Positions 56,413-64,000 of a stretch of DNA of 64,000 nucleotides are shown one piece after another. The position numbers and the translations under genes were made by a program. The DNA comes from Tumebacillus_A lipolyticus. Its GTDB lineage: Bacteria; Bacillota; Bacilli; Tumebacillales; Tumebacillaceae. The stretch is from positions 992,001 through 1,056,000 of the forward strand of contig NZ_JBHUIO010000005.1 of the NCBI RefSeq assembly GCF_042682745.1, read 5' to 3'. The first letter of the stretch is position 1. The number at the start of each line of letters is the position of its first letter. Below the pieces are notes generated by a model, which did not search any database, was not told the DNA's origin, and was given only the letters and a program-made list of their open reading frames with translations.

Positions 56413-57735
56413 TTGGACAGTACAACCTTAACCATTCTTAACCTTTTTCTCGTCGTATTTCTGGTGCTCCTCAACGGCTTTTTTGTCGCAGCTGAGTTTG
56501 CGATGGTCAAAGTCAGAGAGAGTCGGATTCAACAGCTGATGCTGGAAGGCAACAAGCGGGCCACGCTCGCCCACAAGGTAGTCAAAAATCTGGACGCCTA
56601 CCTGTCCGCCTGTCAGCTCGGCATCACCTTAGCGTCTCTCGGACTCGGTTGGCTCGGGGAGCCGGCGATCGCCAAGCTGATCGAAGGTCCACTGGTTGCT
56701 GTGGGTGTCCCCGACATCGCCATCCACACGGTCGCGTTTATCATCGCCTTTGCGATCATCACATTCCTGCACATCGTGCTGGGGGAACTGGCACCAAAAT
56801 CTTTGGCGATTCAGAAATCGGAAGGTATGGTTTTGAACATTTCCGCCCCCTTGATCCTGTTCCACAAGCTGATGTATCCGTTCATCTGGGTGCTGAACGG
56901 GGCGGCGAACTGGATCTTGAAACTGATCGGAATTCAGCCCGCCACAGAGGCGGAGCTTGCACATACGGAAGATGAGATCCGCATGCTCGTCTCCCAGAGC
57001 CATCGCAGCGGCCTGATCGACCAGACGGAGAAGGTGCTGTTTGAAAACGTGTTCGACTTCTCGAACCGGATCGCTCGGGAGATCATGGTGCCGCGCATCG
57101 ACATCATCACCGTCAGCATCGAGGAGACGCTCGATGAGATCTTGGCCAAAGTGGAAGCGGAGCAGCACACCCGCTATCCGGTCATCGACGAGGACAAAGA
57201 CCACATCATCGGGTTTTTGAACGTCAAAGACCTGTTCATCCGCTTCAAGCGCGGCGAGGATTTCAACCTGAGCCGCATCCTGCGCAAAGTCACCTTTATC
57301 TCCGAGTCAACCGAGATCTCAAGCGTGCTCAAACAGATGCAGAAAAACAGAACGCAGCTGGCGATCGTCGTCGATGAGTATGGCGGTACGGCCGGTCTGA
57401 TCACGATGGAAGACATCATCGAGGAGCTGGTCGGAGAGATCCAGGACGAGTTTGACAACGAGCTGCCGCCGATCGTCCCCTTGGCTGAAGGAAACTATTC
57501 GGTCGAAGGGCGCCTGCTGCTCGATGAGGTGCAAGAACTGCTCAGCGCGAAGATCGATCACGAAGAGGTCGACACGCTGAGCGGCCTGATCTACACCTTG
57601 CTCGGCAAAGAGCCACAGCCGGGCGACACGGTGCGACTTGAAGGCTATGCGTTTACCATCGAGAAGATGGATCAACACCGCATCGTGCGCGTGAAGATCT
57701 CTCCCTCCCCGGAAGCGCCAGCCGATGAGCTCTAA
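56413..57735 (+). CDS. CNNM/CBS-domain transporter-like protein (HlyC/CorC family)
   Basis: About 440 aa. I take TTG 56413 as start because the in-frame GTG 56386 is inside the SD and the family N-terminus begins at TLTILNLFLVVFLVLLNGFF. Three to four membrane helices with GLGWLGEPAIAKL are followed by paired CBS domains (REIMVPRIDIITV, TRYPVIDEDKDHIIGFLNVK, VVDEYGGTAGLITMEDIIEE) and a CorC_HlyC domain. Related proteins (YhdP, YrkA) are linked to Mg2+ efflux. Confidence 0.9.
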   Translation: MDSTTLTILNLFLVVFLVLLNGFFVAAEFAMVKVRESRIQQLMLEGNKRATLAHKVVKNLDAYLSACQLGITLASLGLGWLGEPAIAKLIEGPLVAVGVPDIAIHTVAFIIAFAIITFLHIVLGELAPKSLAIQKSEGMVLNISAPLILFHKLMYPFIWVLNGAANWILKLIGIQPATEAELAHTEDEIRMLVSQSHRSGLIDQTEKVLFENVFDFSNRIAREIMVPRIDIITVSIEETLDEILAKVEAEQHTRYPVIDEDKDHIIGFLNVKDLFIRFKRGEDFNLSRILRKVTFISESTEISSVLKQMQKNRTQLAIVVDEYGGTAGLITMEDIIEELVGEIQDEFDNELPPIVPLAEGNYSVEGRLLLDEVQELLSAKIDHEEVDTLSGLIYTLLGKEPQPGDTVRLEGYAFTIEKMDQHRIVRVKISPSPEAPADEL

Positions 57736-57743
57736 GCGAACAC

Positions 57744-57778
57744 AAAAAGGAACTTCCCTGCGGGGAAGTTCCTTTTTT
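57744..57778. terminator. Bidirectional terminator
   Basis: AAAAAGGAACTTCCC-TGC-GGGGAAGTTCCTTTTTT between convergent genes. Confidence 0.93.
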
Positions 57779-57790
57779 CCTGCCGTTCGA

Positions 57791-57979
57791 TCAGGAGCTA
57801 AAAAATCCGATCGACGTATGTTTGCGCTTGTAGTGCTTGTGGCCATGGCCATATTTTTTATAGTCTGACGAGCTGAACTTTTGGTAGCCGTGTCTCTTTT
57901 TGTAATCGGAAGAGCTGTAGCGATGGTGCTTTTTCGACCCCAAGATCTCGCGAAACAGTGATTTGAACAACGATTTCAT
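57791..57979 (-). CDS. 62-aa Lys/His/Tyr-rich repeat protein
   Basis: A very basic small protein with two SSSDYKK repeats inside (HHRYSSSDYKKRHGYQKF, then SSSDYKKYGHGHKHYKRKH) and an amphipathic N-terminus (MKSLFKSLFREILGSKK). Composition resembles spore-coat or DNA/mineral-binding peptides, but I cannot name a family. It has a short SD-like GGGGAAAACAGG. Confidence 0.6.
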   Translation of the reverse strand: MKSLFKSLFREILGSKKHHRYSSSDYKKRHGYQKFSSSDYKKYGHGHKHYKRKHTSIGFFSS

Positions 57980-58429
57980 CCTGTTTTCCCCTTTTTTACG
58001 TCAGAGTCTTAGCGCTGTTGCTTCTTGTTCTTGTCGGACGAACTGTCGATGCTGATGCAGGCGGAGATCGTCGTGCCGATCATGAGCGACAGGATCGGAT
58101 GGCAAGCTCTAGCAAGCTCTCTAGCGGCTCCTCGAACTCCTGCTCCCACCTGTTTTCTAGTCTATCTGCTTCTGGTGCATGATAGCACACTTCCTCCGGG
58201 CAATTTAGTGAATTTTTTATGATCTTTGCGTCAAATCAGCAAATCCACAACTCCGCCTCGCTCGGCCGAAGCTTTGTTGCTCCCCGCAAGGAAGCGCTCT
58301 TGCAGCACGCAGAGGCTCCATCGACAATCGCCTATCCAGATATACGCAACTCCCCCTCCAAAAGTTGCATAGTTCCATTTCCTTGCGGGGAAATATAGGA
58401 AAGCGACAGGAAGGGAGGGCTCCGAAATC
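57980..58429. other. 450-bp region upstream of the gerA operon
   Basis: It contains no convincing gene. A minus frame near 58010-58190 preceded by GGAGGAAG is short and unconvincing. A forespore SigG promoter for the germination genes would be expected near 58360-58410 (GCATAG...AAATATA), but the match is weak. Confidence 0.4.
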
Positions 58430-59557
58430 ATGAAGGGTGTAAAGATTGACTTTCTTCAGCTGTTGATGATCTTCGTCATGTCGACCGGTCTGATCAACCA
58501 TGTCATCCTCATCCCCATCCTGTTGGAGTCGTCGGGGCGAGACTCGTGGATAACGTCGATCATCGCCACTCTGTTCGCTCTGCTCTGGTGTTTCCTCCCC
58601 TCCTTCATCATCAAAAAGATGGACGGCAAGCACGTGCGGGATTGGCTGAAAGATTCGATCGGCTCTCTGTTCGCCTACCTGTTGATCGGGCTGTTGGTCG
58701 CGTTTCTGTTCATCCATTTTTTTGCGACGCTGTTCGACCTGATCTACTGGACAAAAGCTTCTTATCTGCCCAACACCCCGGTATACGCGTTGGCGATTCC
58801 CATCCTCGTCTTCTGTGCGTTAAACGCGATGCATGGCATTCGGTCGGTCGGCAGGATGTGTTCCTTGCTGCTTCCGTTCGTCATTCTGTTTGGCATCTTC
58901 GTCGCGACGACCAACATTCCGCGCAAAGACTACACGTTGCTCAAACCGATTTTAGAACATGGGATTCACCCGATCCTCGATGGCATGATCTATGCCAGCA
59001 CAGGATTTCTCGAACTCTTTCTGGTCGTGCTGTTGCATCACCGCGTCTCTTCCAGTTTTTCGTGGAAAAAGTTTGCTCTGCTCGTGCTGCTGCTGCTCGG
59101 ACTGACCTTAGGGCCGCTCACCGGAGCGATCATCGAGTTCGGCCCGGCGGAAGCGGCTCGACTTCGCTATCCGGCGTTCGAAGAGTGGCGGCTGGTGCGC
59201 ATCGGCGACTATATCGAGCACCTCGATTTTCTGTCGATCTACCAATGGATCGCCGGTGCATACATCAGAATGTCGCTGTTGATCTATCTGATCACCGAAA
59301 TGTTTATTCCTGAAGACCCGCAACATCAGAAGCAGCGCACCTGGATGCTGTTTTCGCTGATCGCCGTCTCGTTGCTGGTGTTTACATTGCCGATCAGCGA
59401 TATGGTGTTTATCGACTGGCAGAAGAAATTTATTCTCCCCGTCACTTGCTTGGGGATGCTTTTCTTCTCGTTTCTGTTTGCCATCTTGGCCTTACTCCGA
59501 AAAAAAGAGGAGGGCAAAGAAGATGTCTCAAGTCCAAAAACTCGTCAAATTGTTTGA
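58430..59557 (+). CDS. GerAB-type germinant receptor permease subunit
   Basis: A 375-aa protein with ten hydrophobic segments of the endospore germination permease (APC-like) family. Typical are LLMIFVMSTGLINHVILIPI at the start and ILDGMIYASTGFLELFLVVL near residue 185. In the spore inner membrane it forms a receptor with A and C subunits and binds germinants. It overlaps the following A-type gene by 35 bases. The order here is B-A-C. Confidence 0.92.
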   Translation: MKGVKIDFLQLLMIFVMSTGLINHVILIPILLESSGRDSWITSIIATLFALLWCFLPSFIIKKMDGKHVRDWLKDSIGSLFAYLLIGLLVAFLFIHFFATLFDLIYWTKASYLPNTPVYALAIPILVFCALNAMHGIRSVGRMCSLLLPFVILFGIFVATTNIPRKDYTLLKPILEHGIHPILDGMIYASTGFLELFLVVLLHHRVSSSFSWKKFALLVLLLLGLTLGPLTGAIIEFGPAEAARLRYPAFEEWRLVRIGDYIEHLDFLSIYQWIAGAYIRMSLLIYLITEMFIPEDPQHQKQRTWMLFSLIAVSLLVFTLPISDMVFIDWQKKFILPVTCLGMLFFSFLFAILALLRKKEEGKEDVSSPKTRQIV

Positions 59558-60959
59558 ACGCAGCATAGATGTGCGGATCAGAACGATCCCGTTCGGCGCC
59601 GATCAAGAAGTGGTCGCGCTCGCCTATTGCGACGGGCTGTGCGACAAGGCGCGCATCGAAGAACTGATCATCCCACGCCTTCATCAGTTTTATCAGAAGC
59701 ATCGATCGCCCACCGCAGAAGGGGAGATGATGCAACAGCTGCTCCCGCTTTCCTCCTTTGTGGGCGACGAGGAGTCGATCGTACAGCATGTGTTCGATGG
59801 GAATCTGGTGATCCTGTTTGAAAAGACGGGCAACTACTATTCGGTCGATCTCACCAACAAGCCGAATCGAAGCATCGAAGAGGCGAACACCGAGTTTTCG
59901 GTGCGCGGGCCGCGCGATGGATTTATTGAGGACCTGCCGACCAATGTCGCGCTGATCCGCAAGCGGTTGCGTACCATCTCGTTGCAACACGACCAGTTTG
60001 TGCTCGGCAGAAGGTCGAAAACGCGCGTCGCCCTGCTCTACCTCTCTGATGTCGCCTCGCCGCAATTGATCGACCGACTCAAGCAGCGAATTGAAAAGAT
60101 CGATATCGACATCCTCACCAGCGCCTTGCAGCTCGGGAAGTTGGTCGATCAGTCTGCGTTCCGCTTCTTTCCCGCCTTTGTCTACACCGGACGCCCAGAC
60201 TACGCGGTGGCCGCGCTCACCCGCGGCAGAGCGGTCTTGATCATCGACGGGGAACCTACCGGCCTGATCGCACCTGCCGACCTCTTTTTTGTGATCAAAA
60301 CACCTGAAGACATCGAGGTGGCCACCCTCTATGTGGGGTTTGAGCGATTTATCCGCCTCTCCGGGTTGGTGATCGCCATCTTTTTGCCCGCCTTTTGGAC
60401 CGCCTTGACGATCTATCATCAGGACCAGATCCCGTACCGGCTGTTGGCCACCTTGACGATCTCACGGCAGGGTGTACCGATGCCCGCCTCGCTGGAAGCG
60501 TTCGTCATGCTCTTTCTGCTGGAGCTCTTTCGCGAAGCGGGCGCAAGGTTGCCGAAGACGGTCGGACAGACGCTCTCTGTCGTCGGCGGCCTGATCATCG
60601 GCGAATCGGCGATCAGCGCCGGATTGACCTCGCCTGGCCTGGTGGTCGTCATCGCCATCTCGGTGGTCGCCACCACCACCTTGGTCGACTATTCGCTAGC
60701 CGGGGTGGCCAGCCTGATGCGAATCATCGCGCTGCTGTTCGCCAGCGTTCTGGGGATGTACGGCACCATCCTCTCGATGATCGGCTTGCTGCTCTATCTG
60801 AGCAACACCAGCTCGCTCGGTGTCCCCTATCTCGCACCGCTCTCGATCAAAGATTGGCGTCAGACGTTGGCGACGCTCTTGGTCATTCCGTTGCCGCTCA
60901 AAAAGAAACGACCGAAATATTTAAATCCGATCGATGATACTTCGGGGGATCAGTCATGA
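59523..60959 (+). CDS. GerAA-type germinant receptor subunit
   Basis: About 478 aa from ATG 59523 (GAGGAGGG upstream). The N-terminal cytosolic domain (DQEVVALAYCDGLCDKARIE) and the C-terminal membrane half with TISRQGVPMPASLEAFVMLF, FREAGARLPKTVGQTLSVVG and GVPYLAPLS define the spore germination GerA family. Its stop overlaps the C-subunit start by four bases. Confidence 0.94.
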   Translation: MSQVQKLVKLFERSIDVRIRTIPFGADQEVVALAYCDGLCDKARIEELIIPRLHQFYQKHRSPTAEGEMMQQLLPLSSFVGDEESIVQHVFDGNLVILFEKTGNYYSVDLTNKPNRSIEEANTEFSVRGPRDGFIEDLPTNVALIRKRLRTISLQHDQFVLGRRSKTRVALLYLSDVASPQLIDRLKQRIEKIDIDILTSALQLGKLVDQSAFRFFPAFVYTGRPDYAVAALTRGRAVLIIDGEPTGLIAPADLFFVIKTPEDIEVATLYVGFERFIRLSGLVIAIFLPAFWTALTIYHQDQIPYRLLATLTISRQGVPMPASLEAFVMLFLLELFREAGARLPKTVGQTLSVVGGLIIGESAISAGLTSPGLVVVIAISVVATTTLVDYSLAGVASLMRIIALLFASVLGMYGTILSMIGLLLYLSNTSSLGVPYLAPLSIKDWRQTLATLLVIPLPLKKKRPKYLNPIDDTSGDQS

Positions 60960-62104
60960 TCGGCAAGCGTTTGCTCTGTTGCCTTCTGGTGCTGACGCTC
61001 TCGGTGTTTTCTGTCGGCTGTTGGGATACGAAAGAGATCGAACAGATGGTCTATGTCAATGCGATCGGCATCGATTTTAAAGATGGGCAATACTCGATCT
61101 ATGCGCAGGCGATCAGCTTTTCCAACCTGGCGAAAAAGGAGGCGGGCGGTCAACAGTCCCCCGATCAGATCTGGGTCGGACGCGGTTATGGGCGGACGAT
61201 CGACCGCGCGACAGACAACCTCTACCCGAGCTCCCAGACTCAAGTTTCTTGGGGCCATATGAAAGCGGTGATCTTGAGCGACTCCGCGCTCAGACGCGGT
61301 GCCTATCACGAGATGTTAGACGCCTTTGCCCGCTTCGGTGAGATTCGCTCCGAGCTCTACGTCTTTGCGACCAAAGAACCGCTGGTCGATCTCTTGACGG
61401 CGCATCCGATTCTCAACCTCTCCTCCCTGTTCACTCAGATGGTCAACCCGGAGAGCAACTATCAGCAGTTTTCGATCATCTCTCCCGTTTCGATGCGCGA
61501 GTTCAATGCGTATCTGCGCGAACCTTCCCGCACGCTGGTCTGTCCGTACCTTTCGGTCACCAAAAAAAGATGGAGCGTCAACAAAAAATATTTTTCGGTG
61601 ATGCAGATCTCCGGAGCGGCGCTCTTGAAGGAGGGGAAGTACAAAGGGGATCTGATCGGCGATGAGATGCGGGGGTTGCACTGGACTCAGAAAAAGGTCG
61701 GTCGCGCCGTCCTCTACGTCTATGAGCAGGATCATCCGATCGCCACCATCAACTTTGAACATCCGAAATCGAAGATCAAAGTTCACATCGAGGGGGGCGT
61801 TCCTCGCTTTTCGATCGAGATCAAAGCGACGGGCGCTATCAACGAACTGATGCAACCGCGCTCACAGCAAAATCTGACCAAGCAATCTGAACAGCTGATT
61901 GCCGATCACGTTCGCAAGACCTATCAGACCGCGTTGAAAAAAGGAGCGGATGTCTTGCAGCTGGAAGCGGCACTTTATCAAAAGGAGCCCCAGCTGTGGC
62001 GTACATTGAACAAAAAAGGTTCGATTTTGGATGAACAGTCTTTGCAATCGATCGATGTGAAGGTGAACCTCGCATCGTCGGGCGCGCTGAAACTGCTAAA
62101 ATAA
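60956..62104 (+). CDS. GerAC-type germinant receptor lipoprotein
   Basis: A 382-aa Ger(x)C lipoprotein. A lipobox SVFSVGC (Cys22) is followed by the hallmark WDTKEIEQMVYVNAIGIDFK. Later GMKAVILSDSALRRG-like (HMKAVILSDSALRRGAYHEM) and the C-terminal ADHVRKTYQTALKKGADVLQ match the family. It is lipidated on the outer face of the spore inner membrane. Last gene of the operon. Confidence 0.94.
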   Translation: MIGKRLLCCLLVLTLSVFSVGCWDTKEIEQMVYVNAIGIDFKDGQYSIYAQAISFSNLAKKEAGGQQSPDQIWVGRGYGRTIDRATDNLYPSSQTQVSWGHMKAVILSDSALRRGAYHEMLDAFARFGEIRSELYVFATKEPLVDLLTAHPILNLSSLFTQMVNPESNYQQFSIISPVSMREFNAYLREPSRTLVCPYLSVTKKRWSVNKKYFSVMQISGAALLKEGKYKGDLIGDEMRGLHWTQKKVGRAVLYVYEQDHPIATINFEHPKSKIKVHIEGGVPRFSIEIKATGAINELMQPRSQQNLTKQSEQLIADHVRKTYQTALKKGADVLQLEAALYQKEPQLWRTLNKKGSILDEQSLQSIDVKVNLASSGALKLLK

Positions 62105-62126
62105 CCCCCCATCGATCGATGGGGGG
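62105..62126 (+). terminator. Terminator of the gerA operon
   Basis: A perfect palindrome, CCCCCCATCGA and its complement, followed by TTGTTG. The T-run is weak; the hairpin may serve both convergent genes. Confidence 0.7.
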
Positions 62127-62138
62127 TTGTTGTGCGCA

Positions 62139-63134
62139 TCACGCCTGATGTTGTGTTGTCTGATCGTCCAGCACTTTCAGCCCTGCTTCCTTTTCCAAGC
62201 GATATTCCTCTTCGCGCTTGCGAAGGATCTCGTTGTCAAGATCGTACCGATTGGCCGGATGCTCGCGACATTCGTCAGAGCAGGAGCGGCGGAACTTGGT
62301 CTCGCACTCTTCGCAGCAGATGTGCTGCAGGTGGCAGAACGGGTTGGCGCAGTTGACATAGCGATCTTCCGCCTTGCCACAGTGATGACAGGTGCCGATC
62401 ACCCGATCTTCGCGCCTGTTGATCGGCACGGAGATCCGCTCATCAAACACGTAGCACTTGCCGTCGAACAGATCGCCTTGCACCTCTTCGTCTTTCGAAT
62501 ACTTGATGATCCCGCCGTGAAGCTGGTTGACATCGGCAAATCCCTCTTGCAGCATGAAACCGGAAAACTTTTCACAGCGGATGCCGCCGGTGCAGTACAT
62601 CAAAATCTTTTTGTCCTTGTGCTCCGCGAGGTTCTTGCGCACCCAATCGGGAAACTCTTTGGTCGTCTTCACCTCGGGGCGCAAAGCGCCTTTAAAGTGG
62701 CCGATGTCATATTCGTAGTCGTTCCGACCATCGATGATGATCACATCCTCCTGCTGAAGCGCTTCGCGCCACTCCTGCGGAGACAGGTGTCTGCCGGTCG
62801 TCTGGCTCGGATCGACATCGTCCTCCAGCCGCCAGGTGACGATCTCCTTGCGGGCGCGAACGAACATTTTGCGAAACACGTGATGATCGACCGGGTCGAT
62901 CTTAAACTCGACATCCGCAAAGCGCGGGTCGCGAGTCAACTCTTTTTGGTACGCCTCCGTCTGCTCCACCGTGCCAGAAACGGTTCCGTTGATCCCTTCC
63001 TTGGCGACGAGCACCCGGCCGCGCAGACCGTTCTGCTTGCACCACTCCAGATGTTGTGCTGCAAACTCTTCCGGGTTGTCGATATGAACGTATTTATAAA
63101 AGAGCAGGACTCTATAAGGATGTTGTGTGGACAT
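62139..63134 (-). CDS. trhO: tRNA uridine(34) hydroxylase (rhodanese-like)
   Basis: A 331-aa protein from ATG 63134 (GGGAGGAA upstream). Its rhodanese domain has catalytic Cys181 in LMYCTGGIRCEKFSGFM. The N-terminal KYVHIDNPEEFAAQHLEWC domain and the C-terminal Cys-rich part (HHCGKAEDRYVNCANPFC, HICCEECETKF) fit TrhO/YceA-YbfQ proteins, which make 5-hydroxyuridine at tRNA position 34. Confidence 0.94.
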   Translation of the reverse strand: MSTQHPYRVLLFYKYVHIDNPEEFAAQHLEWCKQNGLRGRVLVAKEGINGTVSGTVEQTEAYQKELTRDPRFADVEFKIDPVDHHVFRKMFVRARKEIVTWRLEDDVDPSQTTGRHLSPQEWREALQQEDVIIIDGRNDYEYDIGHFKGALRPEVKTTKEFPDWVRKNLAEHKDKKILMYCTGGIRCEKFSGFMLQEGFADVNQLHGGIIKYSKDEEVQGDLFDGKCYVFDERISVPINRREDRVIGTCHHCGKAEDRYVNCANPFCHLQHICCEECETKFRRSCSDECREHPANRYDLDNEILRKREEEYRLEKEAGLKVLDDQTTQHQA

Positions 63135-63202
63135 ATCGGTTCCTCCCATCTAAAAGTAGTGTGATCTCTAACCCGATATCTTACACCTTTTTAGACGGCG
63201 AA

Positions 63203-64000
63203 TCAAAACGAGATGGGCAAGATGATATCGATCGTCGTGCCCTTGTTCACAACGCTGTCAATCTTGACAGAGCCTTGGTGGTACTTGATGATCTTAAACG
63301 ACACCAACAGCCCAAGGCCGGTACCTTTCTCTTTCGTCGTATAAAAAGGTTCTCCTAGCCGTGGCAGCATCTCTTCCGGAATGCCGCTCCCCTGATCGAT
63401 GAAGCGAAACATCACCTGATTCGAGCCGACCGGAAACACTTTGATCATCACCATGCCGCCCCCTGGCATCGCCTCGACCGAGTTTTTCAACAGGTTGAGA
63501 AAGACCTGCTTGATCTGAGTCTCCTCACATTTGATCAAAGGCAAGTTCTCCGCAAACTCGGTGAAGATCTGCACGTTGTGCAAGAGCGCTTCCGGTCCGA
63601 ACAAGCGAGTCAGCTCCTCGACCAGCCGCTTGGGATGCTTCTGTTTGTAGTGGTCTGCCTGCGGCTTGCCGAGCATCAGCAGTTCGGTGACGATAAAGTT
63701 GATGCGATCGAGCTCCTCTAACATAATACCGTAGTAGACGCTGTATTTGGAAGCCTTCTCTTCGTTCATCAGCTGCACAAAACCGCGCAAAGAAGTGAGA
63801 GGATTGCGAATTTCGTGGGCAACTCCTGCTGCCAGCTCGCCGATCAGCGACAGCTTCTCCGTGTTGCGCAGCAGTTCTTCGGTGCGCTTCTGCTCGCTGA
63901 TGTCGCGCAGGATGTTGGCGAATGCGACCACATTCCCTTCCCGATCGCGAATCGGGGTGTAGGAGATCGACACATCGACCAGGCGGCCATCTTTGCGCTT
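63203..64000 (-). CDS. PAS-domain sensor histidine kinase, N-terminus outside window
   Basis: The last 265 codons of a kinase that continues past the right edge. A PAS end (KRKDGRLVDVSISYTPIRDR, then NILRDISEQKR) is followed by the H-box GVAHEIRNPLTSLRGFV, N-box VFLNLLKNSVEAMPGGG, and G boxes FIDQGSGIPEE and GTGLGLLVS. This is the layout of sporulation-type kinases (KinA/KinE-like) and related sensors. No response regulator is adjacent in the window, which fits an orphan kinase. Confidence 0.92.
   Translation of the reverse strand, partial: KRKDGRLVDVSISYTPIRDREGNVVAFANILRDISEQKRTEELLRNTEKLSLIGELAAGVAHEIRNPLTSLRGFVQLMNEEKASKYSVYYGIMLEELDRINFIVTELLMLGKPQADHYKQKHPKRLVEELTRLFGPEALLHNVQIFTEFAENLPLIKCEETQIKQVFLNLLKNSVEAMPGGGMVMIKVFPVGSNQVMFRFIDQGSGIPEEMLPRLGEPFYTTKEKGTGLGLLVSFKIIKYHQGSVKIDSVVNKGTTIDIILPISF

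Overview
The window (64 kb, GC-rich except for some accessory stretches) looks like the chromosome of an endospore-forming Firmicute. It has a three-gene GerA-type germinant receptor operon, a GerPA/PF-like protein, a PBSX-type (Xkd) tail locus, a guanine riboswitch before xpt-pbuX, and dense Shine-Dalgarno (SD) sequences with many TTG/GTG starts. The protein set suggests the Alicyclobacillaceae/Paenibacillaceae side of the Bacilli (for example Tumebacillus-like); that placement is inference. No tRNA, rRNA, CRISPR array, integrase or intact transposase was seen.

Region 1 (1-16.1 kb, all on minus) is a contractile phage-tail locus in PBSX order: XkdJ-like terminator, YkzL-like, sheath XkdK, tube XkdM, chaperone XkdN with a candidate programmed -1 frameshift, a short tape measure, XkdP-U, then fibre proteins running off the left edge. 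Capsid, portal and terminase genes, which should lie upstream (to the right), are missing. Only decayed small ORFs, an ArpU/XpF-like activator and an HTH-TPR receptor paired with a 45-aa exported pro-peptide precede the tail genes, and host genes follow at once. The simplest reading is a domesticated tail particle (tailocin) or headless prophage remnant under peptide-signal control.

Region 2 (16.6-23.9 kb) holds an aspartate aminotransferase, small uncharacterised genes, a truncated HipA-like kinase next to an intact HIRAN protein, an AT-rich secreted metalloprotease pair, a DUF423 protein and a Toprim protein. Region 3 (23.95-34.2 kb) is an accessory island: an Rrf2/thioredoxin/flavoprotein module, a TerD protein, a GNAT, a chloramphenicol acetyltransferase, TetR plus glycosyltransferase, and PadR plus a BtrH-like protein. 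Its segments are separated by repeats that resemble the 3' end and terminator of sseA, whose intact copy sits at the right edge (34.2-35.1 kb). This suggests repeated insertion at the sseA 3' end.

Region 4 (35.1-64 kb) is mostly core: a heterodimeric multidrug ABC exporter behind a leader peptide and attenuator (bmrBCD-like); a GNAT plus nitrilase pair; a DsbA/MFS pair; a complete 5-oxoproline operon (IclR, pxpBCA, DUF969/DUF979, pcp); mscL with a zinc ribbon and an apparent ATT start; a YjfLMC-like glutathionylspermidine-synthase module; xpt-pbuX behind a tandem guanine plus ykkC-class riboswitch; a protein kinase; a CNNM/CBS protein; gerA genes; trhO; and a PAS histidine kinase cut by the right edge.
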